DNA of 64,000 bases, from NCBI RefSeq assembly GCF_017654605.1, contig NZ_CP072113.1, forward strand, positions 558,001-622,000, in the 5' to 3' direction. Under the pieces are notes generated by a model, which was not told where the DNA came from, did not search any database, and worked only from the letters and a program-made list of their open reading frames with translations. The translations under genes and the position numbers were made by a program. Source of the DNA: Yimella sp. cx-51. GTDB taxonomy: Bacteria > Actinomycetota > Actinomycetes > Actinomycetales > Dermatophilaceae. This document shows positions 50,652 through 59,244 of this stretch, one piece after another. Every line of letters starts with the position of its first letter. Positions within the stretch are counted from its first letter, which is position 1.

Positions 50652-51944
50652 ATGCCCTACGTACGCCGTACCGCCGCGCTCGCCGCAGCACTCGCCCTCA
50701 TGGCCACTGCCACTCCGGCAGAAGCTGCCGTCTCCCGTGGTGTCGTCATCCCGGCCTTCTACGACGTCCCCGCTTCGCTGCCCGCGGCCAACGGTGCGAT
50801 CGTGCGCAGCCAGCCGATGACCATCGCGTGGTGGCTGCCCGGCATCCTCTCCTCCTTGCCGGCCAAGGCCACCCGCGTCATGTACAAGACCACTGACTCG
50901 ACCGGCGCTCCGGCCGGCGTGACCGGCGCCTACCTGGAGCCGAAGACCGCCTGGAGCGGGCCTGGTCCTCGTCCGCTCGTCGTGCTCTCGCCCGGCACCC
51001 AGGGTCAGGGTGACCAGTGCGCACCGAGCATGGGTCTGGAGCGCCCGATCACTGTGACCGGCGAGACGTTCACGATCGGCTACGAGAACATCGCGATGAA
51101 CAAGCTGCTGTCCAAGGGGGTCGCCGTCATGGTGACCGACTACGTCGGACTCGGCGCTACCGACCGCCTGCACACCTACGTCAACAGGATCGACCAGGGT
51201 CACGCCGCACTCGACGCCGCGCGAGCTGCTCGCTCCGTGCCCGGTGCCACCGTCACGGCTCAGAGCAAGGTCGGCCTTTACGGCTACAGCCAGGGTGGCG
51301 GATCGACTGCCTCCGCAGCAGAACTGCAACCTACGTACGCACCCGATGTGCAACTGGCCGGCGCGGCAGCAGGAGCACCCCCGGCCGACCTCAAGGAGAC
51401 CCTCAAGGGCATCGACGGCAGTGCCATCGCCGGTGCCGCCGGGTGGTCGCTCAACGGGTTCGTGCAGGCATACCCGCAGTTGCGTCCGTACGTCGATGCC
51501 GAGACCAATGCTGCCGGCAAGGCGGCCCTGAAGGATCTGTCGACGATGTGCACGGGCGACATCATCTTCAAGTACCCCTTCGCCAAGAGTTCTTCGTGGA
51601 CCGTGAGCGGGAAGCCGATGTCCGCAGTGATTGACGCCAACCCGGCGGTGGGCGCTGTGCTCGACCAGCAGCGCCTGGGCCGTCTGCGCCCGACCGCGCC
51701 GGTGCGGGTGAGCACCGGTGTCGTCGACGACATCGTTCCGCACGCCCAGGCCCGGCAGCTCGCCGTCGACTGGTGCGCGCGTGGCGCGAATGTCACCTAC
51801 GTGCCGGTTCCTGGCCTCAACCTCGGCAACAAGACCGTGCTCAACCACGTCACGCCGATGATCAAGGACCTCGACCCGGCCACGACCTGGCTGATGGACC
51901 GCTTCGCCGCAAAGCCCATCGCCACCAACTGCGGCACGGTCTGA
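50652..51944 (+). CDS. Secreted lipase of the LIP (secretory lipase) family
   Basis: An exported protein of about 430 residues. The signal peptide (AALAAALALMATATPAEA) is followed by a mature alpha/beta hydrolase. PLVVLSPGTQGQGDQCAPS and VTDYVGLGATDRLHTYVN are characteristic of the LIP family. The nucleophile elbow is VGLYGYSQGGGSTA (Ser at about residue 216), the acid is likely in VDDIVPHAQ and the His near LNHVTPM. Two TTCAAGTT direct repeats (50583-50590, 50612-50619) upstream may be regulatory. It is the first of four lipid-related genes. Confidence 0.88.
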   Translation: MPYVRRTAALAAALALMATATPAEAAVSRGVVIPAFYDVPASLPAANGAIVRSQPMTIAWWLPGILSSLPAKATRVMYKTTDSTGAPAGVTGAYLEPKTAWSGPGPRPLVVLSPGTQGQGDQCAPSMGLERPITVTGETFTIGYENIAMNKLLSKGVAVMVTDYVGLGATDRLHTYVNRIDQGHAALDAARAARSVPGATVTAQSKVGLYGYSQGGGSTASAAELQPTYAPDVQLAGAAAGAPPADLKETLKGIDGSAIAGAAGWSLNGFVQAYPQLRPYVDAETNAAGKAALKDLSTMCTGDIIFKYPFAKSSSWTVSGKPMSAVIDANPAVGAVLDQQRLGRLRPTAPVRVSTGVVDDIVPHAQARQLAVDWCARGANVTYVPVPGLNLGNKTVLNHVTPMIKDLDPATTWLMDRFAAKPIATNCGTV

Positions 51945-51997
51945 CCGGCCACGTTCGTACGCCGTTCTCGCCGCTATCCGGCGACGAAAACGGCAAG

Positions 51998-52861
51998 ATG
52001 GGAACCGTGGAGACAGAAGCGACCACCCCGGACGACGTGTCCGCATCGTTCCGCGCCTCGGCTGCGGACCTGCTGGCGCGGGCTCCGTCCGCGGTGCGCC
52101 TCGCCACGGAATTCCCACGCGCCGCTCTCGGAGTACAGCTGATGCTGGCGTCCGTGCCCCTGCTGCCGAAAACGGCAGTAGGGGACGGGCATCCGGTGCT
52201 GGTGCTGCCGGGGCTTTCGGCGAACGACACCTCGACGCTCGCGCTGCGGCAGTTCCTACGGCTGCGTGGGTTCCGGCCGTACGCGTGGCATCTTGGCCGC
52301 AATGTCGGACCGACCGCCGCGGTACGCGCCGAACTGCCGGTCGCGCTGCAGCGCATTGCGCGTCGCAACCGGTCGAAGGTGTCGATCATCGGCTGGAGCC
52401 TGGGCGGCATCTACGCCCGCCAACTGGCCCACGAATTCCCCGACTCGGTACGGCAGGTGATCACCCTCGCCACTCCCTACCGGCTGCAGCGTTTCGACCA
52501 GTCGCGCGCCGATTCGATCTACACCCGTTTCAGGCACCTGCACGCCGTCGACGAAACGCAGACGACGGCCACCGGCCGCAGCGCCTTCCCACTGAGCGTG
52601 CCGACCACCTCCATCTACTCGCGGGAGGACGGCATCGTTGCCTGGCAGCACTGCATCGAACCTCCGACCGACCACTCCGAGAACATCAGGGTCTGTTCGA
52701 GCCATCTCTCGATCGGGTTCGACCCCCACGTCCTCTTCGCGATCGCCGATCGCCTCGCGCAACCCGAAGGAGACTGGCAGCCCTTCCGGCCCCCGAGTCT
52801 CCTGCGCCCCTTCTTCCCCCGTCCCGACAACCCACATGGAGCAGCCGATGTCGTCGCTTGA
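51998..52861 (+). CDS. Alpha/beta hydrolase (esterase/lipase, PGAP1-like)
   Basis: A 287-residue hydrolase without a signal peptide. VLVLPGLSANDTSTLALRQF is the oxyanion-region strand/turn and SIIGWSLGGIYARQLAHEFP holds the nucleophile Ser in GWSLGG (about residue 132). VTTLATPY-type sequence (ITLATPYRL) and SIYSREDGIVAW supply the acid region; the likely His is in SSHLSIGFDP. The start could be ATG 51998 or GTG 52007. The end overlaps the next hydrolase by 14 nt. It probably acts on acylglycerols together with its neighbours. Confidence 0.85.
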   Translation: MGTVETEATTPDDVSASFRASAADLLARAPSAVRLATEFPRAALGVQLMLASVPLLPKTAVGDGHPVLVLPGLSANDTSTLALRQFLRLRGFRPYAWHLGRNVGPTAAVRAELPVALQRIARRNRSKVSIIGWSLGGIYARQLAHEFPDSVRQVITLATPYRLQRFDQSRADSIYTRFRHLHAVDETQTTATGRSAFPLSVPTTSIYSREDGIVAWQHCIEPPTDHSENIRVCSSHLSIGFDPHVLFAIADRLAQPEGDWQPFRPPSLLRPFFPRPDNPHGAADVVA

Positions 52862-53780
52862 CACCTCCCTTCCGCAGTTGGCGCAGAAGTGGGGTGGTGA
52901 ATATCGATCGATCGATCTCGACGGTCCCGTTGCCTACATCGACTTCGGCGGACCCTCCGACGCGGTGCCCTTCGTGTTGGTGCACGGGCTCGGCGGCATG
53001 GCGCTCAACTACGTGCTCCTCGCGCCGTACCTGCGCGAGGCCGGCTACCGCGTCTACGCAGTCGATCTTGCCGGGCACGGTCTGACCCGGGCGGTCGAAC
53101 GCAGTTCGTCGGTGCGCAACAACGCCAAACTCGTGCGCCAGTTCATCGAGGAGGTCCTCGGCGAGCCCGCCGTCGTTGCCGGCAACTCCATGGGCGGGCT
53201 CATCGTCTCGATGCTCGCCTCCACCCACCCGGACGCCGTGCGTGGCGTGGTGCTGCTCAACCCCGCCATGCCGGCCCCGCGGCGCTACCCCGGGCGCCAA
53301 CTCGCCTCCCTCCGATCGCTCATCACGCCGGCGGCGCGCGGCGTCGTGGGCAAGGCCCGCAAGCGTCCGATCACGCCGGAGGCGGAGATCGAGCACACCA
53401 TGCGCCTCTGCTTCGCCGACTGGACCATCCGCGACCAGGAGATGTTCGACGCCCATGTCGACATGGCCAAGGCGCGGCGCAGGTTTCCCGAAGCCTTGGC
53501 AGCCCTCGGCGTCGCTGCGCGCACGATGTTCCAGGAGACAATCGCTCACCGCGCCGTCATGGACCGCTACCACCGCATCAAGGCACCGGTGCTGCTGATC
53601 CACGGCACGCACGACCGGCTGGTCGACATCGAGGCGGCGCGCTGGGCGAAGAAGGGCAACCCGCGCTGGCTCTACGCCGAGTGGGACGACACAGGGCACG
53701 TGCCGATGATGGAACACCCCGAACGCACCGCCAAGACCATGCTCTCCTGGGTGGAGTCGCACGGCATACTCGCTGCATGA
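52848..53780 (+). CDS. Alpha/beta hydrolase
   Basis: A 310-residue classical alpha/beta hydrolase. VLVHGLGGMALNYVLLAPYL is the HG oxyanion motif, VVAGNSMGGLIVSMLASTHP the nucleophile elbow (Ser at about 111), HGTHDRLVDIEAARW the acid region and DDTGHVPMMEHPE the catalytic His (about 292). The ATG at 52848 has a GGAGCAG ribosome site inside the previous gene; ATG 52836 is also possible. It is coupled to the WS/DGAT gene by an ATGA overlap. A monoacylglycerol or other acyl lipid substrate is likely from context. Confidence 0.88.
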   Translation: MSSLDTSLPQLAQKWGGEYRSIDLDGPVAYIDFGGPSDAVPFVLVHGLGGMALNYVLLAPYLREAGYRVYAVDLAGHGLTRAVERSSSVRNNAKLVRQFIEEVLGEPAVVAGNSMGGLIVSMLASTHPDAVRGVVLLNPAMPAPRRYPGRQLASLRSLITPAARGVVGKARKRPITPEAEIEHTMRLCFADWTIRDQEMFDAHVDMAKARRRFPEALAALGVAARTMFQETIAHRAVMDRYHRIKAPVLLIHGTHDRLVDIEAARWAKKGNPRWLYAEWDDTGHVPMMEHPERTAKTMLSWVESHGILAA

Positions 53781-55201
53781 AGCAACTCTCGCCGATGGAT
53801 TCGGCGTTCCTGGCTCTCGAGACGGCCACCATGACCGGCAACATCAGCAGCCTGTTGATTCTCGATCCCAGCGACGTCGACGGCAAGTTCGACCTGGCGC
53901 GTTTAACCTCGTTCGTGGCGACCCGGATCGAACGCGTGCCGGTCTTCCGGCAGCGGCTGGCGACCGTGCCGCTCGGGCTCGACCGGCCGTACTGGGTCGA
54001 TGACGACCGGTTCGACCTGTCGTACCACGTGCGCGAGAGTGCCCTGCCGTCTCCGGGTGAGATGAGCCAACTTCTCGAACTCGTGGGACGACTGCAGGAG
54101 CGTCCCCTCGACATGAGCCGTCCGCTCTGGGAGACCTACCTGATCACCGGTCTGCCTGACGACCGCGTGGCGATCTTCACCAAGACCCACCACGTCGTCA
54201 TCGACGGGATGTCAGGCATGGAGGTGCTGGGCGCCCTGATCGACCTCGACCCGGACGCTCCGGCCGGTGAGGCGGCGGTCTTCGAGCCGCGATCGGCGCC
54301 CTCCGGCGCAGGCATGGTGGCACGCTCGCTGGTGCACCTGGCCGGACGGCCCGGGGACGCGTGGACCATCGCCACCGGGCTGGCCCGCTGGCTACCGGGA
54401 CTTGTTGCCCTTACCGCCGCGAAACCGCGAAATCCGTTGCAGCGCAAACCTTCCCAGCAGAGTCAGGCAGGAGACTCGTTGCCGGTTCGCACGCCGGTCA
54501 CCTCTTTCAACGCGAAGATCTCGCGGCGCCGCCGCGTCGGGGTGACCGACCTGCCGCTCGCTGATATCAAGCAGGTGAAGACAGCCTTCGGCACATCGGT
54601 CAACGACGTCGTGATGGCCGTTGTCGCCGGGGCGCTGCGACGCTGGCTGCTGCACGACGGCGGAGTGTTGTCGCAGCCGTTGGTGGCGATGGTGCCGGTC
54701 GCGGTGCACTCACCCGATCGTTCGACGCAGGGCAACTACGTGACCGCGATGTTGGCGACGCTGCCCACCCATCTGGACGACCCGCTGCGCCGGCTGAAGC
54801 GCAGCAGCAAGTTCAGCAAGGCCGCCAAGCGCAGCGGGGGAGCGGTACCACCGAACGTCCTGGTGTCGGCGATGGAGTTCGCGCCGCCGATGATCCTCGG
54901 CGCGGCGAGCCGGGCTGTCTGGGACGGCGGGCTCTTCCGGGCGATGCGGCCCTTCAACCTGGTGATCTCCAACGTCCCGGGCGGCACCCAGGACGTCTAC
55001 CTCGCCGGTGCCCGGTTGGAACGCATGTATCCGGTCTCCGTCGTCGCGGACGGCATGGGCATGAATGTGACCCTGCTCGGGCACAAGGACACCTTGCATC
55101 TTGGCATCACGACGTGTCCTGAACTCGTGCCTGATCCGCAGCAGATCTGCGACTGGGCCCGCGAAGAACTGCAGTTGCTGCTCGAGGCATCGACGGCGTA
55201 A
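53777..55201 (+). CDS. Wax ester synthase/acyl-CoA:diacylglycerol acyltransferase
   Basis: A 474-residue WS/DGAT enzyme that makes triacylglycerol or wax esters from acyl-CoA. The N-terminus MKQLSPMDSAFLALETATM is standard. KTHHVVIDGMSGMEVL carries the HHxxxDG active site (about residues 138-144). GTSVNDVVMAVVAGALRRWL and the NLVISNVPG motif near residue 395 (FNLVISNVPGGTQDVYLAGA) confirm the family. It overlaps the upstream hydrolase by 4 nt, so a lipid-making and a lipid-cleaving enzyme are co-expressed, suggesting storage-lipid turnover. Confidence 0.94.
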   Translation: MKQLSPMDSAFLALETATMTGNISSLLILDPSDVDGKFDLARLTSFVATRIERVPVFRQRLATVPLGLDRPYWVDDDRFDLSYHVRESALPSPGEMSQLLELVGRLQERPLDMSRPLWETYLITGLPDDRVAIFTKTHHVVIDGMSGMEVLGALIDLDPDAPAGEAAVFEPRSAPSGAGMVARSLVHLAGRPGDAWTIATGLARWLPGLVALTAAKPRNPLQRKPSQQSQAGDSLPVRTPVTSFNAKISRRRRVGVTDLPLADIKQVKTAFGTSVNDVVMAVVAGALRRWLLHDGGVLSQPLVAMVPVAVHSPDRSTQGNYVTAMLATLPTHLDDPLRRLKRSSKFSKAAKRSGGAVPPNVLVSAMEFAPPMILGAASRAVWDGGLFRAMRPFNLVISNVPGGTQDVYLAGARLERMYPVSVVADGMGMNVTLLGHKDTLHLGITTCPELVPDPQQICDWAREELQLLLEASTA

Positions 55202-55262
55202 CCCGTAGCTCAGGTCGGCCGGTTGCCTTGTCCGGAGGGTGATGCCTGACATGCTGCACTCA

Positions 55263-57019
55263 TGCATTTCATCGGTGTCGATCTGGCCTGGGGCGAGAAG
55301 AGCCGCACCGGCGTCGCCGTCATCGACGATCACGGTGTGCTGCAACATCTTTCGTCGGTGATCACTGACGAGGAGATCGCAGCAGCGGTCACGCCTTATC
55401 TCTCCGACTGGGCGGTTGCGGGCATCGATGCTCCTTTGGTGGTCACGAACGAGACGGGCACTCGTCGGGCAGAGAAGCTGCTCAACCACGACTTCGCGAA
55501 GTTCGACGCGGGAGCGCACCCGGCCAACCGCACCAACCCGGCATTCACCGAGCGTCCTCGAGGTGCCCGGGTCTGTGCCTTGTTGGGGTTCGCCATCGAC
55601 CCGTCATCCAGCGCTCCGCGACGCGCAGTCGAGGTCTACCCACACGCCGCCACGGTGGCGTTGTTCCGCCTCGGCCGCACGCTGAAGTACAAGAACAAGC
55701 AGGGGCGCTCGGTCGACGACATGCGCACCGAATTGCTCGCCCTGACCCGGCTGGTGGAATCGCTGTCGTCCGCCCAACCCGCGGCGCACGTCGCGCTGAA
55801 CACCGAGTGGCGTGAGTTGGTCGCTTCCATCGAGGGGGCGTCGCGCAAGTCGCAGTTGCGGATGGCCGAGGACCAGGTCGATGCCGTCATCTGTGCCTAT
55901 GTCGTCTATTACCGCGAGCACCGCCCAACCGATGTCGTCACCTACGGGCAATATCCGGACGGCTACATCGTCACCCCGCGCCTGCCGGCTGATCTCGTGC
56001 CCTCGCCCCGACCACCGCGTGCAGCCCAACACGTCGAGGTGGTGCGTCGCGCGACCCGGCGTTACGCCGGCACCTACCCCCTCCTGCGTCGGGCGGCGGA
56101 CGAGGCGAGCGCCGTGGTCGTCGGCATCCTCGACGAAGCCGGCCTGAACTATCTGAGCGTCACCGGGCGGGCCAAGTCGATCGAGTCGTTCGCCGAGAAG
56201 GCCGGACGAATGGCTGACGGAGTGCCGCTCTACGCCGACCCGATCGCACAGATCGGCGACACCATCGGGCTGCGCGTCATCACCTACGTCCACAGTGACG
56301 TTGCCGCCGTGGCGCAACTGCTGGCGTCCGAGGCCGAGGTGCTCGACGACCGCGACATGGGGCAGGAGACCGCCAGCGAAGGACGCTTCGGGTACGCCAG
56401 CCGGCACCTGCAGATCCGTTTGGCCCCGGCGGATCAGGCCGTGCACCCGGCGGTGGGTGATCGTCCGGTGCAGGTGCAGATCCGCACGGTGCTGCAGCAC
56501 GCGTGGGCGGAGTTCGAGCACGACATCCGTTACAAGGGAACGGTGCCCGACGAATACCGTTCCGACTTCGACCGCCGGTTCAGCCTGGCTGCGGGTCTGC
56601 TCGAACTCGCCGATCAAGAGTTCTCCACGATCCGCGAACGCCTGCGCAGCGGGGTCCACGAGGTGCCCGAGGCGCAGCCCGAGGAAGACCCGCGGATCAG
56701 CCCGCGCGAGCTGGCAGCGTTCCTGGCCGGTCAGTACGCCGACTCCAGTTGGTCGCGTCCGGAGCACTACGCCTGGATCGCCGGGCTCGTGCTCGAGCTG
56801 GGCATCACCTCGCTGGCGGAGCTGGCGGAGTCGATCCGGGCGGTCGACATGTCGGTGATCGATCACCGCATGGGTTATCGCAGCGTGCCGGGTGCTGTAC
56901 GCCGACTGGACGACGCCCTGCTGGTCGCGCACGGTGAGCGATACATTGCGCTGCACGACAATGCGCATCGGGTTGACCGGTTGAAGGCTCGACTGGTCAA
57001 GATGACCAAAGCCGCCTGA
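55263..57019 (+). CDS. DUF429 domain fused to a RelA/SpoT-type (p)ppGpp synthetase domain
   Basis: A 585-residue two-domain protein. Residues 1 to about 240 match DUF429, an RNase H-like fold (FIGVDLAWGEKSRTGVAVI with the first Asp; AVAGIDAPL; AEDQVDAVICAYVVYY with the closing Asp). Residues about 260-430 are a small-alarmone-synthetase-like domain: RAKSIESFAEKAGR (about 302), DTIGLRVITYV (about 336), GRFGYASRHLQIRL (about 374) and VQVQIRTVLQHAWAEFEHDI followed by RYKG (about 400-423). No hydrolase domain is present. The glutamate normal in the E-x-Q-I-R-T motif is Gln (CAG) here, so activity may be altered. A helical C-terminal region follows. Confidence 0.88.
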
Positions 57020-57035
57020 TCCATCTCGTCACCGA

Positions 57036-57080
57036 CCCGGCCCGCCGAGCGGTGATCTGTGCGTGAACCTGTGGGCCGGG
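57036..57080 (+). terminator. Possible terminator after the DUF429-synthetase gene
   Basis: CCCGGCCC (57036-57043) and GGGCCGGG (57073-57080) pair perfectly over a 29-nt loop shortly after the stop. No T-tract is present, so this is tentative. Confidence 0.35.
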
Positions 57081-57173
57081 CTCAGTAGGATCGGCGGTCA
57101 AGAAGTCGGTCCGCGTCGCTCGCTGTTGCGTGTGGCTCCGCGGATCGGCCATCGACAAGGGGATACTCACATC

Positions 57174-58373
57174 ATGCGCCGTCACGCCACGCTCGCTGCC
57201 CTGGCCGCCTCCTGCCTGCTGGCCGGCTGTTCACTCGGATCCGGCGAGTCGGGTGGCTCTGCGTCCACCACCGGTGGTGGCAAGGGCTCGTCGTCCAGTT
57301 CGAGCGGTGCGGGTGGCACGACCTCCGAGGCAGGCCCGAAGGTCACCGGTAAACCTGTCACTTTGACCATTGCGGCGTCCGGCGACATCCTTCCGCACCC
57401 CGGTGTGCTGTCGACGGCCCGCGCGAACGGGACGGGCGGCAAGTACGACTTCAACCCGATGTTCGCCCAGGTGGCACCGATCCTGAAGAAGGCCGATCTC
57501 GCGATCTGCCAGCTTGAGACGCCGCTGAGCAGCAATGACACCAATCTGTCGCTGCGGGTGGCAGCCACTGCGCCGATCATCAACTCGCCGCACACTGTGG
57601 CCGACGCGGTGAAGAACGCTGGTTTCGACGGGTGCAGCACCGCGAACAACCACACCTACGACGCCAAGGAAACCGGCATCCAGCAGACCCGCAACGAGAT
57701 GGACCGGGTGGGCCTGAAGGCCTCCGGGCCGGCGCCGGATCCGAAGGACCAGACGGCGGTGTACGACGTGAAGGGCGTGAAGGTCGCCCAACTCTCGTAC
57801 TCGTTCACGTTGTCGAACGCGATCGGTGACCAGGTGTTCGTCCCGGCTGCCGTGCCGTGGATGAAGGACAACATGTACGAACTGCGCGGTGTCGAAGGCC
57901 TGAAAGCCGACGCCAAGCGGGCACGCGACGCCGGTGCCGACTTCGTCGTGGTGTCGATCCACTGGGGCATCGAGCAGACCCGACAGTTGTCGCCCGACCA
58001 GTTGCGCATCGCCCCTGCGCTGTTGAACTCCGGGATGGTCGACTACATCATCGGCAATCACCCGCACGTCGTGCAGCAGTGCGCCAAGATCAACGGCCGG
58101 TACGTCGTCTACTCCAACGGAAACATGCTGTCGCAGCAGGGGCCGTCCGTCGGTTTTGCTCCGATGGCGCAGGACGGCGTCCTCACCACCGTCACGTTGA
58201 GCCGAGACAAGGACGGCAAGACCTCCCAGAAGCTCACGTACAACCCGACCTATGTCGATCACAACGGCTACGTCATCACGCCGGTCAGCCAGACGAAGAA
58301 CCCCGCGTCCTACCAGCGCACCGTCGAGGCGATGCGCGGTGACGGGTCGTGCGACGCGACCCCGGCCGGCTGA
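57174..58373 (+). CDS. CapA family lipoprotein (poly-gamma-glutamate synthesis-like metallophosphoesterase)
   Basis: A 399-residue lipoprotein. The lipobox LAASCLLAGC ends at Cys20, followed by a Gly/Ser-rich linker (about 22-55). The CapA-type domain shows IAASGDILPHPGV (start of the metal site), QLETPLS, STANNHTYD (the NNH motif, about residue 160), VVVSIHWGIEQ and YIIGNHPHVVQQ with a closing His pair. CapA homologues are linked to poly-gamma-glutamate or other surface polymers, but no capBC genes adjoin it, so the substrate is unknown. AAGGGG precedes the ATG. Confidence 0.88.
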   Translation: MRRHATLAALAASCLLAGCSLGSGESGGSASTTGGGKGSSSSSSGAGGTTSEAGPKVTGKPVTLTIAASGDILPHPGVLSTARANGTGGKYDFNPMFAQVAPILKKADLAICQLETPLSSNDTNLSLRVAATAPIINSPHTVADAVKNAGFDGCSTANNHTYDAKETGIQQTRNEMDRVGLKASGPAPDPKDQTAVYDVKGVKVAQLSYSFTLSNAIGDQVFVPAAVPWMKDNMYELRGVEGLKADAKRARDAGADFVVVSIHWGIEQTRQLSPDQLRIAPALLNSGMVDYIIGNHPHVVQQCAKINGRYVVYSNGNMLSQQGPSVGFAPMAQDGVLTTVTLSRDKDGKTSQKLTYNPTYVDHNGYVITPVSQTKNPASYQRTVEAMRGDGSCDATPAG

Positions 58374-58514
58374 GTTCGGCTCGATTCATCGGCCGGGTGC
58401 AGGCCGTTTTCCCTCGTCGGATCGCGGCCATCGTCGTCGCGATTCCACAACTTCAATGATTGACCTGTCCGATCGGGTGACTCCTCCGTCTTAGTGGATG
58501 GAAGAGGTGAACTG

Positions 58515-58661
58515 ATGAAAGCCGAAGAAGAAGAACAGTTCAGGCTGTTCGTCCTTGAAGCGGGACCCATGCTGCGCCGCATGCCGGTTGCTGTCTGCCG
58601 CGATCCGCATCGCGCGGACGACGCCGTTCAGCCCGGGCGGACGAACTGCGATCCTGGCTGA
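58515..58661 (+). pseudogene. Truncated sigma-70 family (SigE/ECF-like) N-terminal fragment
   Basis: An ATG with an AAGAGGTGAACTG ribosome site opens 48 codons. Residues 5-38 (EEEQFRLFVLEAGPMLRR, then CRDPHRADDAVQ) closely follow the region-2 start of SigE/ECF sigma factors, which read roughly EEFxxFVxxxxPxLLRxAxLLxGDxHxADDLVQ. The frame then ends without the -10 recognition region or region 4. Expression signals are intact but the gene is a fragment, probably a decayed sigma factor. An unrelated frame continues downstream. Confidence 0.55.
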
Positions 58662-58726
58662 AGGCAATCAACATCGTTCGCAGCGTCGTTCCCCACCACG
58701 GTCGCCTCTGGAACCGCGCGATCGGC

Positions 58727-59104
58727 ATGAAGCCGCAGCTCAACCGGCGCAAGGGCGATCCACTCCTCGATCACGCCCGCGCTCGCGTAGACCGCGTCTA
58801 CGGCACACTCGCAGTCATCGCGTACCTGCTGCGCCACGACGACCGACACGGCCTCGTCGGCCAGCTGCGCCACACGCTAGAGCAGTTCGCCTCGATCCGA
58901 ACTCAGAGTCCGGACATGATGATGCTGCCGGAAGACTGGCAAGACTTGGAGCTTTGGTCTCGCCCGGTAGCGATCAGGGAGTCGCAAGCATCAGCCGAAC
59001 CCCTGTCAGGCGTTAACCGAAGACCAAAGTCAACCATCAGGCGAAGTAACTACTCGCTGGGAATGCGGCAGCGTCTCGACAAGCTTTTGGTGCCCCCGGC
59101 ATGA
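58727..59104 (+). CDS. Uncharacterised ORF overlapping the tRNA-Arg locus
   Basis: A frame of 125 codons from ATG 58727 that is also open upstream to about 58562. The first 80 residues look protein-like (DHARARVDRVYGTLAVIAYL, then GQLRHTLEQFASIRTQ), but the last part becomes arbitrary and the stop lies inside the tRNA-Arg gene on the other strand. No ribosome site is clear. It may be the distal part of a decayed gene downstream of the sigma-factor fragment. Confidence 0.3.
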   Translation: MKPQLNRRKGDPLLDHARARVDRVYGTLAVIAYLLRHDDRHGLVGQLRHTLEQFASIRTQSPDMMMLPEDWQDLELWSRPVAIRESQASAEPLSGVNRRPKSTIRRSNYSLGMRQRLDKLLVPPA

Positions 59105-59163
59105 TTCGAACATGCGACACCCGCTTTAGGAGAGCGGTGCTCTATCCCCTGAGCTACGAGGGC
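59088..59163 (-). tRNA. tRNA-Arg (anticodon CCU)
   Basis: The minus strand folds into a full cloverleaf. The acceptor stem GCCCTCG pairs CGGGGGC with one G-T pair. The D-arm is AGCTCAGGGGATAGAGC, the anticodon arm CCGCT-CTCCTAA-AGCGG places CCT at positions 34-36, and the T-arm contains GTTCGAATC. The 3' CCA is encoded. CCU reads the Arg codon AGG, rare in this GC-rich genome. Confidence 0.96.
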
Positions 59164-59205
59164 GGGGGCCGGTGTGCACCGGCCGTAGCAGTGTAGATGC
59201 TGGCT

Positions 59206-59237
59206 GGGCGCTCGCTGAATCCAACCAGCGAGCGCCC
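59206..59237 (-). terminator. Terminator of the AI-2E family permease gene
   Basis: A perfect 12-bp stem, GGGCGCTCGCTG (59206-59217) and CAGCGAGCGCCC (59226-59237), with an 8-nt loop begins just after the stop of the minus-strand permease gene and separates it from tRNA-Arg. Confidence 0.75.
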
Positions 59238-59244
59238 CGCCAGC

